From Flavobacterium cupreum (lineage in GTDB: Bacteria > Bacteroidota > Bacteroidia > Flavobacteriales > Flavobacteriaceae): a DNA stretch of 64,000 nt. The DNA lies in NCBI RefSeq assembly GCF_003996965.1, contig NZ_QWDM01000001.1:248001-312000 (forward strand), in the 5' to 3' direction. A program made the position numbers and the translations under genes. The notes under the pieces are model-generated. The model ran no database searches, had not been told where the DNA came from, and saw nothing but the letters and a program-made list of their open reading frames with translations. Positions 45,601 through 52,497 of this stretch are shown here, piece after piece. Each line of letters opens with the position of its first letter. Positions within the stretch are counted from its first letter, which is position 1.

Positions 45601-46002
45601 ATGAACTCAAAAACAACAAAAATTATTTACTGGACAGGAATTGTATTAACCTCTTTATGGTTTGGCGCCAGTGGTTTTTTCGAACTGACTACAAACCCAA
45701 TCGTCTGGGGAATTACACAACAGTTAGGGTATCCCGCACATTTTATTTATTTGCTGGGGGTATTCAAAATAGCCGGAGTGATCACCTTATTGATTCCAAA
45801 CAAATTGCTTCGATTAAAAGAATGGGTATTTGCCGGTGTCTTTTTCGATATCCTATTTGCCTTTGTCTCCAAAATCTGTGTGTTGGGTTTTCCGGCCACT
45901 ATTGATGCTATTATTGCTTTTGTAATGGTAAGCGTAACATACTTTATGTTTAGAAAACTATATACCGCTACTTACAGCCCTGCCGCAATTCAGGCAGACT
46001 AA
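45601..46002 (+). CDS. DoxX-like membrane protein
   Basis: A 133-residue inner-membrane protein with four hydrophobic segments (about 8-28, 48-66, 73-95 and 100-120). IIYWTGIVLTSLWFGASGFF and LLGVFKIAGVITLLIP are typical of the DoxX/DoxD-like family (DUF4345-like variants), sometimes linked to redox or thiol stress. It is monocistronic, with its own terminator at 46024-46050 and a possible LytTR site upstream. Confidence 0.88.
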   Translation: MNSKTTKIIYWTGIVLTSLWFGASGFFELTTNPIVWGITQQLGYPAHFIYLLGVFKIAGVITLLIPNKLLRLKEWVFAGVFFDILFAFVSKICVLGFPATIDAIIAFVMVSVTYFMFRKLYTATYSPAAIQAD

Positions 46003-46023
46003 CTTCAAAGTAGTGCCAAAAAA

Positions 46024-46050
46024 ATTGCCCGGGATTGAGTCGCGGGCAAT
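46024..46050 (+). terminator. terminator after the DoxX gene
   Basis: Perfect 8-bp stem ATTGCCCG / CGGGCAAT with an 11-base loop, then TTATTTTATT. Confidence 0.82.
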
Positions 46051-46078
46051 TTATTTTATTAAAATTTAAATCCTCACA

Positions 46079-46159
46079 ATGAAAAAAATCATCTTAATCG
46101 TAAGTTTTATTTTATCAGCTCTTTTCTTTTTGAGCTGTTTTATGTTTCCGGAATTATAA
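46079..46159 (+). CDS. possible 26-residue lipoprotein-like peptide
   Basis: A very short ORF: MKKIILIVSFILSALFFLSC followed by FMFPEL and a stop. The basic start, hydrophobic core and LSC lipobox form a complete lipoprotein signal with almost no mature part. It lies between the DoxX terminator and the convergent LytTR regulator gene. Tiny lipoproteins of this type do exist, but a chance ORF is possible as well. Confidence 0.4.
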   Translation: MKKIILIVSFILSALFFLSCFMFPEL

Positions 46160-46215
46160 ATTCTTTACTCCTGTAATAACCTGTTACTTATTCCTTTCCC
46201 GGAAAAATTAACAGG

Positions 46216-46983
46216 TTATCGGTTTTCGAGCCAGCTTAAAAAAGCGGTTGCTTTTTCTTTTCCGATCAGTAATTTTTCTTCTGTCGGAATTGTCAATTTG
46301 ATAATCAGTTTGCGTGAAAAATAATGCTCTGCATCCCTGATGGCTGAAAAATTCACCAGATATTGCCTGTTGATTCTGAAGAATTGGGTGGGCGACAATA
46401 ATTTATGAACCTCGTCTAACGATTGTGTAATCTGATATTCGTTTTTATCCAGCGTCATGATCGTTGGCGTTTCATATTTGATATAAAAAAACGCAATATT
46501 TTCAGTTTGTACTGTCTGGTATTTATTATTTTTAAAAACAAGAAAACTGCTCTTCCCTGTATTTTCGCCTGTCCGCGTCAGTAAATAATCGAAATCGGGC
46601 ATCGCCTTTTTGTTGCGCTGAAAAAAGTTTTTCAATTCTCCAGCTTTTTTAATGGCCTGGGCAATACCTTCTCTCGAAAAAGGTTTCAGTACATAATCAA
46701 TTCCGTTTGATTTGAATGCCTCAATCGCATAGTCATCAAAAGCGGTGCAAAAGATGACCGGTGACAATACTTCCACATTTTTGAAAATTTCAAAACACTG
46801 ACCGTCTGCCAGCTGAATATCCATAAAAATAAGATCGGGCTGATCGTTTTCCTGCAGGTAACTGACCGCACCGTCAATACTTTGTATGTACGACAAAATC
46901 TGCGCATCAGGCCTGATACTCAGAATAAGCTGACCAAGGGCCCTGGCCGTTTTTACCTCGTCTTCAATTATTATGATAGTCAT
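46216..46983 (-). CDS. LytTR-family response regulator (second pair)
   Basis: A 255-residue regulator. The receiver (about 1-120) has the phospho-Asp in DLIFMDIQLADG, Thr-equivalent Cys/Ala in VIFCTAFDD and Lys in DYVLKPFSRE. The LytTR DNA-binding part (about 150-250) has TENIAFFYIKYETPTIMTLD and TQFFRINRQYLVNFSAIRD. Its start overlaps the partner kinase gene by 20 bases. Confidence 0.94.
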   Translation of the reverse strand: MTIIIIEDEVKTARALGQLILSIRPDAQILSYIQSIDGAVSYLQENDQPDLIFMDIQLADGQCFEIFKNVEVLSPVIFCTAFDDYAIEAFKSNGIDYVLKPFSREGIAQAIKKAGELKNFFQRNKKAMPDFDYLLTRTGENTGKSSFLVFKNNKYQTVQTENIAFFYIKYETPTIMTLDKNEYQITQSLDEVHKLLSPTQFFRINRQYLVNFSAIRDAEHYFSRKLIIKLTIPTEEKLLIGKEKATAFLSWLENR

Positions 46984-47983
46984 AGATCATTGGAATTTTT
47001 ATTTTAAAAGTAGTTTCATTTTTATCAATTTCAATCTCTTTATGGATCAAATGCAGGAAACGCTGATTGATGTTATCCAGACCGACTCCGGTCGATAAAG
47101 CCCCTCTTTTCAGCTGAATCTGATTTTCGACAACCAGGAAATCCCCTTCGCTGTACAATTTAATAACCAGTGGTTTATCCAGCGATACAATATTGTGTTT
47201 GATACAATTTTCGATCAGCAGCTGCAATGTAAAAGGCGGAACAGCCGAATCGTATTGTTTCGGATCGACTTCATTTACCAAAACAAATCCATCCTCAAAT
47301 CGGGCCTTCAGCAAATACACATAAGAATCCAAAATCTGAAGTTCTTCGCGAAGCGGAATCAGATCCATTTTTCTGCTTTCGAGTGTAAAGCGGTAAAAAT
47401 CAGAAAGTTTTAAGATAAAATCAGAGCTCATCGGATCGTTGATATCGACCATTGATTTTAAAGTATTCAGGCTGTTAAACAAAAAATGCGGATTGACCTG
47501 TTGTTTCAGTAATTCGTATTGCGCGCCCAGGTTTACCGCTTTGGTAAGCTCCAGTTCCACGCCCAGCTGCTGGGTCTGATAGTTCTGGAAAAGCAGGTGC
47601 AGGAACATATACACAATCAGGTTGATCAGAAGCCCTCTCAATTCGAACATGATCGGTGCATCCATTTTCGAAACCTCAAAAAGTTCCTGATGGGCGATTA
47701 CCAATATCACCATCATGACAATACCCAAAAGAACGCTCAGCAAAAGTTTTCCGTTGAACAGGTTTTTAGAGGTGCGTTGCGATGAAAATTTCGGCAGGCT
47801 GTAAATGTTGTAATACCATATAAAAACCGAAAACAACAGTGTGATAGAGGAATTAATGACAATATCTCCGGGTGTCGAAAAGGAATCAAATAATTTAGGT
47901 ACCGAAGCCAGAACGGCCAGCGATATGGAACTTCCCCATATGACCTTTGCGGATACCTCAAAGCGTTTTTTCTGTTTTTCCAT
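46964..47983 (-). CDS. LytS-type histidine kinase (second pair)
   Basis: A 339-residue inner-membrane kinase with four membrane segments in the first half (about 14-34, 40-58, 78-98 and 112-132) and no extra sensor domain. The His-box is LLKQQVNPHFLFNSLNTLKS; the ATPase part has LQLLIENCIKHNIV and GVGLDNINQRFL. I start it at ATG 47983. It is of the YpdA/LytS His_kinase family, which probably senses a membrane or ion signal. Coupled to the LytTR regulator. Confidence 0.92.
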   Translation of the reverse strand: MEKQKKRFEVSAKVIWGSSISLAVLASVPKLFDSFSTPGDIVINSSITLLFSVFIWYYNIYSLPKFSSQRTSKNLFNGKLLLSVLLGIVMMVILVIAHQELFEVSKMDAPIMFELRGLLINLIVYMFLHLLFQNYQTQQLGVELELTKAVNLGAQYELLKQQVNPHFLFNSLNTLKSMVDINDPMSSDFILKLSDFYRFTLESRKMDLIPLREELQILDSYVYLLKARFEDGFVLVNEVDPKQYDSAVPPFTLQLLIENCIKHNIVSLDKPLVIKLYSEGDFLVVENQIQLKRGALSTGVGLDNINQRFLHLIHKEIEIDKNETTFKIKIPMIYDYHNN

Positions 47984-48000
47984 TGTCGTATAAATCATTA

Positions 48001-48022
48001 AAGCCTACCCAAAGGTAAGCTT
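48001..48022 (-). terminator. weak hairpin between DUF1223 and kinase genes
   Basis: AAGCTTACC-TTTG-GGTAGGCTT on the minus strand, a 9-bp stem with a G-T pair, followed by TTAAT. Possible terminator for the DUF1223 gene. Confidence 0.45.
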
Positions 48023-48059
48023 ATTTTGAAAATTTTATAGTGCTAAATTGTTTTCTCAC

Positions 48060-48818
48060 TTAGTTGTTTTCGGCTCTTGCAGCGCCTAAAATCGCTCCGG
48101 AATTCGTATCCTGAACAAAACCAATTACTTCAAAATCCGTGGCGGTAAACTCTTTGGGTTCAGTAATAGCCACAGTTCCGCTTTCGTTGTTTTTTAAAGC
48201 AATACTTTGCAGCTGTTTTACAATCTGGTAATGCGACAAAATCCGATGGGCGTTTTCTCCTCTTTTCACATTGCTTTTGGCTGATTTCTGTACCACAGCC
48301 AGCAGCAGTCGGCTGTTTTTTGAAATCCCGTTTACGGTATAATGTACATTCAGTTTATTATTGACCGCAGTTGTCTTCAAAGCTACTTCGGCAGCTGCAG
48401 GTTTGGAAAGGGCGCTGCTGATTGCATTTCGAATGGTAAATTCATCAGAACCGATATAATCCTTTTTACCGTTTACAATAACCTGAGGCGTATAAACAGG
48501 TTCTTTTCCGAGCCATTTGGCATAATCGTATTGTCTCCTGGTATACTCCGGATTACCGAAAATATCTTTCCAGCCCTGTCTGTCCCAATAATCGACATGA
48601 TACGACAGCACATAGACCTGGCCGTCTTTATTTTCATTTTGAATTTTCCCTAACAGCTCATCTGCGGGCGGACAACTGGAGCAGCCTTCGGAAGTAAATA
48701 ACTCTAAAACGACAATTCCTTTTGTGGTCTTTTGGTTCGGATTATTTTGTGCACAACTGCTCATTCCGAATAACAATAACAAGGTTACAAAAATGGGTAC
48801 AAGTTTTATTTTTTTCAT
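48060..48818 (-). CDS. DUF1223 thioredoxin-like secreted protein
   Basis: A 252-residue protein with a lipoprotein signal (LLLFGMSSC at about 16-24). The DUF1223 start VVLELFTSEGCSSCPPADEL carries a CSSC pair in a thioredoxin-like fold, followed by VYVLSYHVDYWDRQGWKDIF and a second half with a beta-sandwich (AEVALKTTAVNNKLNVHYTV). The function is not established; a thiol-redox role is suggested by the CxxC. It is near ohr on the same strand. I start it at ATG 48818. Confidence 0.88.
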   Translation of the reverse strand: MKKIKLVPIFVTLLLLFGMSSCAQNNPNQKTTKGIVVLELFTSEGCSSCPPADELLGKIQNENKDGQVYVLSYHVDYWDRQGWKDIFGNPEYTRRQYDYAKWLGKEPVYTPQVIVNGKKDYIGSDEFTIRNAISSALSKPAAAEVALKTTAVNNKLNVHYTVNGISKNSRLLLAVVQKSAKSNVKRGENAHRILSHYQIVKQLQSIALKNNESGTVAITEPKEFTATDFEVIGFVQDTNSGAILGAARAENN

Positions 48819-48837
48819 GATTTCCAAATTAGGATCA

Positions 48838-48875
48838 TAAAAAGAAACCCCTTCGATGGAAGAGGTTTTCTTTTT
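48838..48875 (-). terminator. terminator after ohr
   Basis: An imperfect 14-bp stem (AAAGAAAACCTCTTC against GAAGGGGTTTCTTT) with a 4-base loop, followed by TTA on the minus strand; A/T-rich arms. Confidence 0.6.
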
Positions 48876-48881
48876 ACCGAA

Positions 48882-49313
48882 TTAAAGAATAGTAATCTCC
48901 ACATTAATATTTCCTCTTGTCGCTTTAGAATACGGACAAGTCTTGTGTGCTTCGGCCGCAATTGCTTTTGCCACTTCAGGTTCCAAGCCCGGAAGGCTGA
49001 TGTTTAAACGCGCCTGTAAGGAATATTCTCCGGCCGTTACCGCCAAATCTACTTCGGTATCTACGGCCGTTTCTGCCGGCAGTTTGATATTCATTTTTCC
49101 GGCTGCAATGCCCATGGCGCCAATAAAGCAGGCCGACCATCCGGCAGCAAATAACTGTTCCGGATTGGTTCCCGTTCCTGAAGAACCCGGAGAAGTCAGC
49201 TTCACATTCAGTTTATCATCTGAACTTCTGGAAGCCCCTTCGCGCCCTCCTGTTGTATGTGTTTTCCCTGTATAAAGAATTTTTTCCGGTTGTGGGATGT
49301 TTGAATTTTCCAT
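48882..49313 (-). CDS. ohr: organic hydroperoxide resistance protein
   Basis: A 143-residue Ohr-type thiol peroxidase that reduces fatty-acid and other organic hydroperoxides. The family start ILYTGKTHTTGGREG, the LFAAGWSACFIGAMG motif with the peroxidatic Cys and HKTCPYSKAT with the resolving Cys are all present. It is a second OsmC-superfamily enzyme in the window besides the one at 37953-38372. No OhrR gene is adjacent. Confidence 0.94.
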   Translation of the reverse strand: MENSNIPQPEKILYTGKTHTTGGREGASRSSDDKLNVKLTSPGSSGTGTNPEQLFAAGWSACFIGAMGIAAGKMNIKLPAETAVDTEVDLAVTAGEYSLQARLNISLPGLEPEVAKAIAAEAHKTCPYSKATRGNINVEITIL

Positions 49314-49325
49314 GATCGTAATTTT

Positions 49326-49432
49326 TAAATTGTTTATTGTTTATTGTTTGTTGTTTATTGTTTATCGTCTATTCTATATTCTATATTCTATATTCTTTAC
49401 TCCTAACTCATAACTCCTAACTCCCAACTCTC
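49326..49432. repeat. low-complexity 7-base tandem stretch
   Basis: The sequence between ohr and the next gene steps through near-tandem units TTGTTTA (about five), then CTATATT (about three), then CTAACTC-like units. It is a microsatellite-like spacer and could vary in length between strains. Confidence 0.75.
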
Positions 49433-49433
49433 C

Positions 49434-50438
49434 TCATTTCCCAAATCCATCTGCATCAATAATCGCCTGTGCAAAAGCTTTCGGATCTTCCTGAGGCACA
49501 TTATGTCCGATTCCTTTTAGGATACGGTGTTCGTATTTCCCTTTGAATTTGTTTGCATACGCTTTCCCATCGGCAAAAGCTCCGTCAAAATCACTACCGA
49601 TAGTTATCGCCGGAACCGTAATATCAGGTCTTGATGCCAGTCGTTTTTCGAGGCTGTCATATTTAGGTTCTCCCGCTTCAAGAGACTGACGCCATCTGTA
49701 ATTATGGATTACAATAGCCACATGATCCGGATTATCAAAAGATTGTGCCGTCTGATCATAGGTCGCTTTATCGAAATTCCAAAGTGGAGAAGCCAGTTTC
49801 CAGATCAGTTTATTGAATTCATAAGTATTTTGGGTGTATCCGGTTTTTCCTCTTTCCGTAGCAAAATAGTACTGATACCACCAGCCGTATTCTGCTGTTG
49901 GAGGCAACGGTTTTAAGTTCGCTTCCAGATTAACCACAAGATATCCGCTTACCGAAACCAGTCCGTTTACGCGTTCCGGCCAGAGTGCAGCTGCCGCAAC
50001 GGCTGTTCTCGCTCCCCAGTCAAAGCCGCCAATTGTTGCTTTTTTAATTTTAAGCGCATCCATCAATGCGATAACATCAGTGGCCAAAGCAGCCTGCTGT
50101 CCGTTTCTGAAAGTAGCATCACTTAAAAAACGAGTCGTACCAAAACCTCTTAAATAAGGCGTAATTACCCGGTAGCCTTTCGCCACTAAAATCGGCACCA
50201 CTTCCTGGTAACTGTGAATGTCATACGGCCAGCCGTGAAGCAAAATGACCGGACTTCCCGTTGCAGGTCCGGCTTCGGTATATCCCACATTCAATAGTCC
50301 TGCATTGATTTGTTTTAAGGTCCCCAGCGAACCGCTTACTTCGATTGTATTGATTTGTTTTTCCGATTGTGCATGGGTAAAATTTACACTTAGCAAAAGG
50401 ACTGCAATAAAGGCGATTTTGTTTCGTATAGTTTTCAT
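49434..50438 (-). CDS. exported epoxide-hydrolase-like alpha/beta hydrolase
   Basis: A 334-residue protein with a signal peptide (about 1-24, ending FTHAQ). HGWPYDIHSYQEV is the oxyanion motif; the nucleophile position in TIGGFDWGARTAVAA is Asp, as in epoxide hydrolases and haloalkane dehalogenases, and the last His is in LKGIGHNVPQEDP. I start it at ATG 50438; the upstream start lacks a signal. It could break epoxides or halogenated compounds outside the cytoplasm. A pair of 21-bp-period repeats lies 84-117 bases upstream. Confidence 0.9.
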   Translation of the reverse strand: MKTIRNKIAFIAVLLLSVNFTHAQSEKQINTIEVSGSLGTLKQINAGLLNVGYTEAGPATGSPVILLHGWPYDIHSYQEVVPILVAKGYRVITPYLRGFGTTRFLSDATFRNGQQAALATDVIALMDALKIKKATIGGFDWGARTAVAAAALWPERVNGLVSVSGYLVVNLEANLKPLPPTAEYGWWYQYYFATERGKTGYTQNTYEFNKLIWKLASPLWNFDKATYDQTAQSFDNPDHVAIVIHNYRWRQSLEAGEPKYDSLEKRLASRPDITVPAITIGSDFDGAFADGKAYANKFKGKYEHRILKGIGHNVPQEDPKAFAQAIIDADGFGK

Positions 50439-50521
50439 ATTCTTTTGATTTTTAAAGTATTGATTCGTTAATTTCTTTGTCAAAGATATCGTGACCCTCA
50501 TCGTTTTACAATCAGAAAAAA

Positions 50522-50555
50522 GCTGAAACGGACAAAGATCAGGCTGAAATGGACA
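50522..50555 (-). promoter_or_regulatory. 21-bp-period direct repeats upstream of the hydrolase gene, candidate LytTR site
   Basis: GCTGAAACGGACA and GCTGAAATGGACA, 12 of 13 bases equal, spaced exactly 21 bases. On the minus strand they read TGTCCATTTCAGC and TGTCCGTTTCAGC toward the hydrolase gene. Spacing and core agree with a LytTR dimer site. Confidence 0.6.
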
Positions 50556-50563
50556 GTTGGTAA

Positions 50564-50860
50564 TTTAACCGCAATGCACGCAAAGTTTTTTTTTTTTAAT
50601 AGGAACTGTATAAAACGCAACGATCGCAAAGCTGTACGTAAATAACTTTGCTCCCGATAGCTATCGGAATGAAGGTTTTTTTGATAATAGGAACCGTATA
50701 AAACGCAACGATCGCAAAGCTATATCTAAATAACTTTGCTCCCGATAGCTATCAGGAGGAAGGTTTTTATAATAGGAACTATATAAACGCAACGATCGCA
50801 AAGCTATACTTAAATAACTTTGCGAACATAGCGTAAACCCTTGCGTGCCTTGCGGTTAAA
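50564..50860. repeat. MITE-like repeat island 3
   Basis: A 297-base element bounded by 20-bp terminal inverted repeats with one mismatch (TTTAACCGCAATGCACGCAA at the left, TTGCGTGCCTTGCGGTTAAA at 50841-50860). Inside, units ACGCAACGATCGCAAAGC recur three times and CCGATAGCTATC palindromes twice (50652, 50741). Same unit family as islands 1 and 2. No ORF. Confidence 0.72.
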
Positions 50861-50890
50861 CCTCCATAACCTGAAACCTGAAACAAAAAT

Positions 50891-51634
50891 TTAAGCCAGC
50901 ACCATTCCGCCATCCATGATAAAATCGGCACCGGTGATGAATGTTGCTGCCTCACTGCTTAGATACGAAACCATTTTGGCTACATCTTCTGAAGTTCCCA
51001 TTTGTTTTAGCGGAATATGATCGACAATTGTATCCATCAACGTTTTAACTTCCGCTTCATTCAAACCAACCTTTTTCATTATTTCCGTTTCCGTTGGACC
51101 CGGGCTAACCGAATTCACCCTGATTTTTCTTGGCGCTAACTCCAAAGCAGCAATTTTCATCACTGCATTAAGGGCCGTTTTACCAGACGAATAAATCGAT
51201 GTGCCGGCATAACTCATACTTGCCGTATTCGAAGAAAGGAACACCACTGATGCGCCGTCTTTTAAAAGAGGTATAAATTTGCTTAACGTAAAATACGCGC
51301 CTTTAAAAATAACATTCATTATACCATCAAATAAAACTTCTGTGGCTTGCTCAATGGTACCTGTACCCGTAATCCCGGCATTGATAAAGAGAATATCCAC
51401 CGTACCAAAATCTGCTTTTACTTTCGCAACCAGATTTTCAATATCCGCTATATTAGACTGGTCGGCCACAATTGCGGTCACACCCAATTCCAGAGCCGCT
51501 GCTTCAATGGCTTCTTTTCTTCTTCCGGTGATGATAACCGTTGCGCCCTGCTCTTTGAATTGTTTTGCTGTTGCGTAACCGATCCCGCTGTTTCCGCCTG
51601 TAATGACGGCTACTTTATTTTTTAAATTGTCCAT
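50891..51634 (-). CDS. short-chain dehydrogenase/reductase
   Basis: A 247-residue SDR. NAD(P) motif VITGGNSGIGYATAKQF with Arg after strand 2 (ITGRRKEA, favouring NADP), INAGITGTG, Ser in VVFLSSNTASM and Tyr/Lys in SIYSSGKTALN; C-terminal ITGADFIMDGGMVLA. All catalytic residues are present. A weak palindrome GGTAT-ATACC (51696-51713) lies upstream. Single gene. Confidence 0.93.
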   Translation of the reverse strand: MDNLKNKVAVITGGNSGIGYATAKQFKEQGATVIITGRRKEAIEAAALELGVTAIVADQSNIADIENLVAKVKADFGTVDILFINAGITGTGTIEQATEVLFDGIMNVIFKGAYFTLSKFIPLLKDGASVVFLSSNTASMSYAGTSIYSSGKTALNAVMKIAALELAPRKIRVNSVSPGPTETEIMKKVGLNEAEVKTLMDTIVDHIPLKQMGTSEDVAKMVSYLSSEAATFITGADFIMDGGMVLA

Positions 51635-51755
51635 TTTTTTATGTTTTTAAATTAACGGGACAAAGTTAAATCGGAAAAGATATTCGTTTTTTGATGGTAT
51701 CATGGAGTATACCGTTTTCAGGTTTTCTAAGGGGATTTGGTTGTGTATGAGGAGC

Positions 51756-51830
51756 TGATTCCTGCTGTCCGCTGTATCTTTTATGGCGAACACCGCCACA
51801 AAAGGATGTCGCTTCCATCAGGGCTAGGGC
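51756..51830. repeat. hairpin-bearing intergenic element resembling a Flavobacteria-wide repeat
   Basis: Contains CCTGCTGTCCGCTGTATC, a stem-loop TTTTATGGCG-AACAC-CGCCACAAAA (51779-51803, one mismatch), and CGCTTCCATCAGGGCTAGGG. From memory this layout (a 'pre' half, a variable hairpin, a 'ccatcagggctaggg' half) recurs between genes in many flavobacterial genomes; only one copy is in this window. Confidence 0.5.
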
Positions 51831-51913
51831 ACTCAGTTTCAGAAGAACGATTGGTAAAATAAATTGTAAATAAAATATTACTTTTTATAATAGTAAAAAG
51901 AATCTTTTTTTGA

Positions 51914-51921
51914 TATATTTG
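51914..51921 (+). promoter_or_regulatory. -7 promoter box before the short ORF
   Basis: TATATTTG, an exact TAnnTTTG match. Transcription would begin near 51928, inside the first copy of the repeated leader. Confidence 0.6.
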
Positions 51922-51925
51922 CAGT

Positions 51926-52064
51926 CCTAAACACAAAGATTATGAAATCAAAAAAACTTTTGCCCGTGCGGTATGGTGGCGGTATTGGAAACAACTGCAA
52001 CGCACTTTGTGGCGTAGGACACCTTAGCCGTGCGGGTTCTTTTCCCTAAACACAAAGATTATGA
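51926..52064 (+). repeat. 20-bp direct repeat enclosing the short ORF
   Basis: CCTAAACACAAAGATTATGA occurs exactly at 51926-51945 and 52045-52064. Each copy ends with the start codon of the gene that follows (35 and 77 codons), so the two genes share an identical ribosome-binding region. Confidence 0.9.
51942..52049 (+). CDS. 35-residue Gly/Cys peptide ORF in a structured RNA
   Basis: A short ORF, start MKSKKLLPVRYGGGIGNNCN, continuing with LCGVGHL and ending SFP. It is basic at the start, has three Gly in a row and two Cys. The RNA is strongly foldable: CCCGTGCGG (51963-51971) pairs with CCGTGCGGG (52028-52036), with two G-U pairs, extended inward by GGTG/CACC. So the sequence may be conserved as RNA, as peptide, or both. 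It has its own promoter and the same ribosome-binding region as the next gene. I do not recognise it. Confidence 0.45.
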   Translation: MKSKKLLPVRYGGGIGNNCNALCGVGHLSRAGSFP

Positions 52065-52294
52065 GTACCAACACCCTTTCAAAAGAAGCTGAAACAAAGC
52101 TGATTGCTTTTTTCAACGACAGAGTTGATCCAAATGCTATTGCTAAAGCATTGCGGCAGGTAAATTTTACACTCGCATTTGGCGTTATGAGTAAAATCGA
52201 ACTCCTTCAAAGCGAAACTGCCCAACTAGGTAACAGCTTTTACTGGCTCAATGAATTAGCCGAGATTTTAGATCCGTATCTGGAGGTAGAATAG
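52061..52294 (+). CDS. 77-residue soluble protein, unknown
   Basis: A small, mostly helical, acidic protein (MSTNTLSKEAETKLIAFFND ... LAEILDPYLEVE), no signal peptide, membrane segment or Cys. Its leader repeats that of the 35-codon ORF before it, and a strong terminator follows, so the two form a closed transcription unit. I do not recognise the family. It could be an antitoxin-like or regulatory protein, but nothing in the sequence proves this. Confidence 0.65.
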   Translation: MSTNTLSKEAETKLIAFFNDRVDPNAIAKALRQVNFTLAFGVMSKIELLQSETAQLGNSFYWLNELAEILDPYLEVE

Positions 52295-52318
52295 TTTTCT
52301 ATTCTCTTTTGAAAAATT

Positions 52319-52350
52319 AAAACCCTCAATCTTTAAAGATTGAGGGTTTT
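52319..52350 (+). terminator. terminator after the 77-residue gene
   Basis: Perfect 16-base arms (AAAACCCTCAATCTTT and its complement), no loop bases outside the pairing, followed by GTTTTTTT. Confidence 0.92.
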
Positions 52351-52497
52351 GTTTTTTTCTGCTATTTGAAATACCGTATAAATACGTATTGCGATTTTTA
52401 TGTAATTCGTTTACACTTGTTGGAAATAACAGTAACTTTAAAAAGCTTTTTAATTTAAAAAAAATAAACTATAAAAATAAATCACCTAATTTAATGT

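Larger units (their letters stand above)
50439..50890. other. intergenic region with LytTR-like repeats and repeat island 3
   Basis: About 450 bases. The left part (50439-50560) is the promoter side of the hydrolase gene and holds the repeats at 50522-50555. The remainder is the repeat island described at 50564-50860. No gene is seen. Confidence 0.6.
51635..51941. other. intergenic region at the left edge of the accessory island
   Basis: About 300 bases: promoter side of the SDR gene, a dispersed-repeat-like element (51756-51830), and the promoter of the short ORF at 51942. Confidence 0.5.

Noticed and set aside
51696..51713. GGTAT-ATACC palindrome as operator of the SDR gene
   Set aside because: Only five-base arms with an asymmetric centre; too weak to list as a site.
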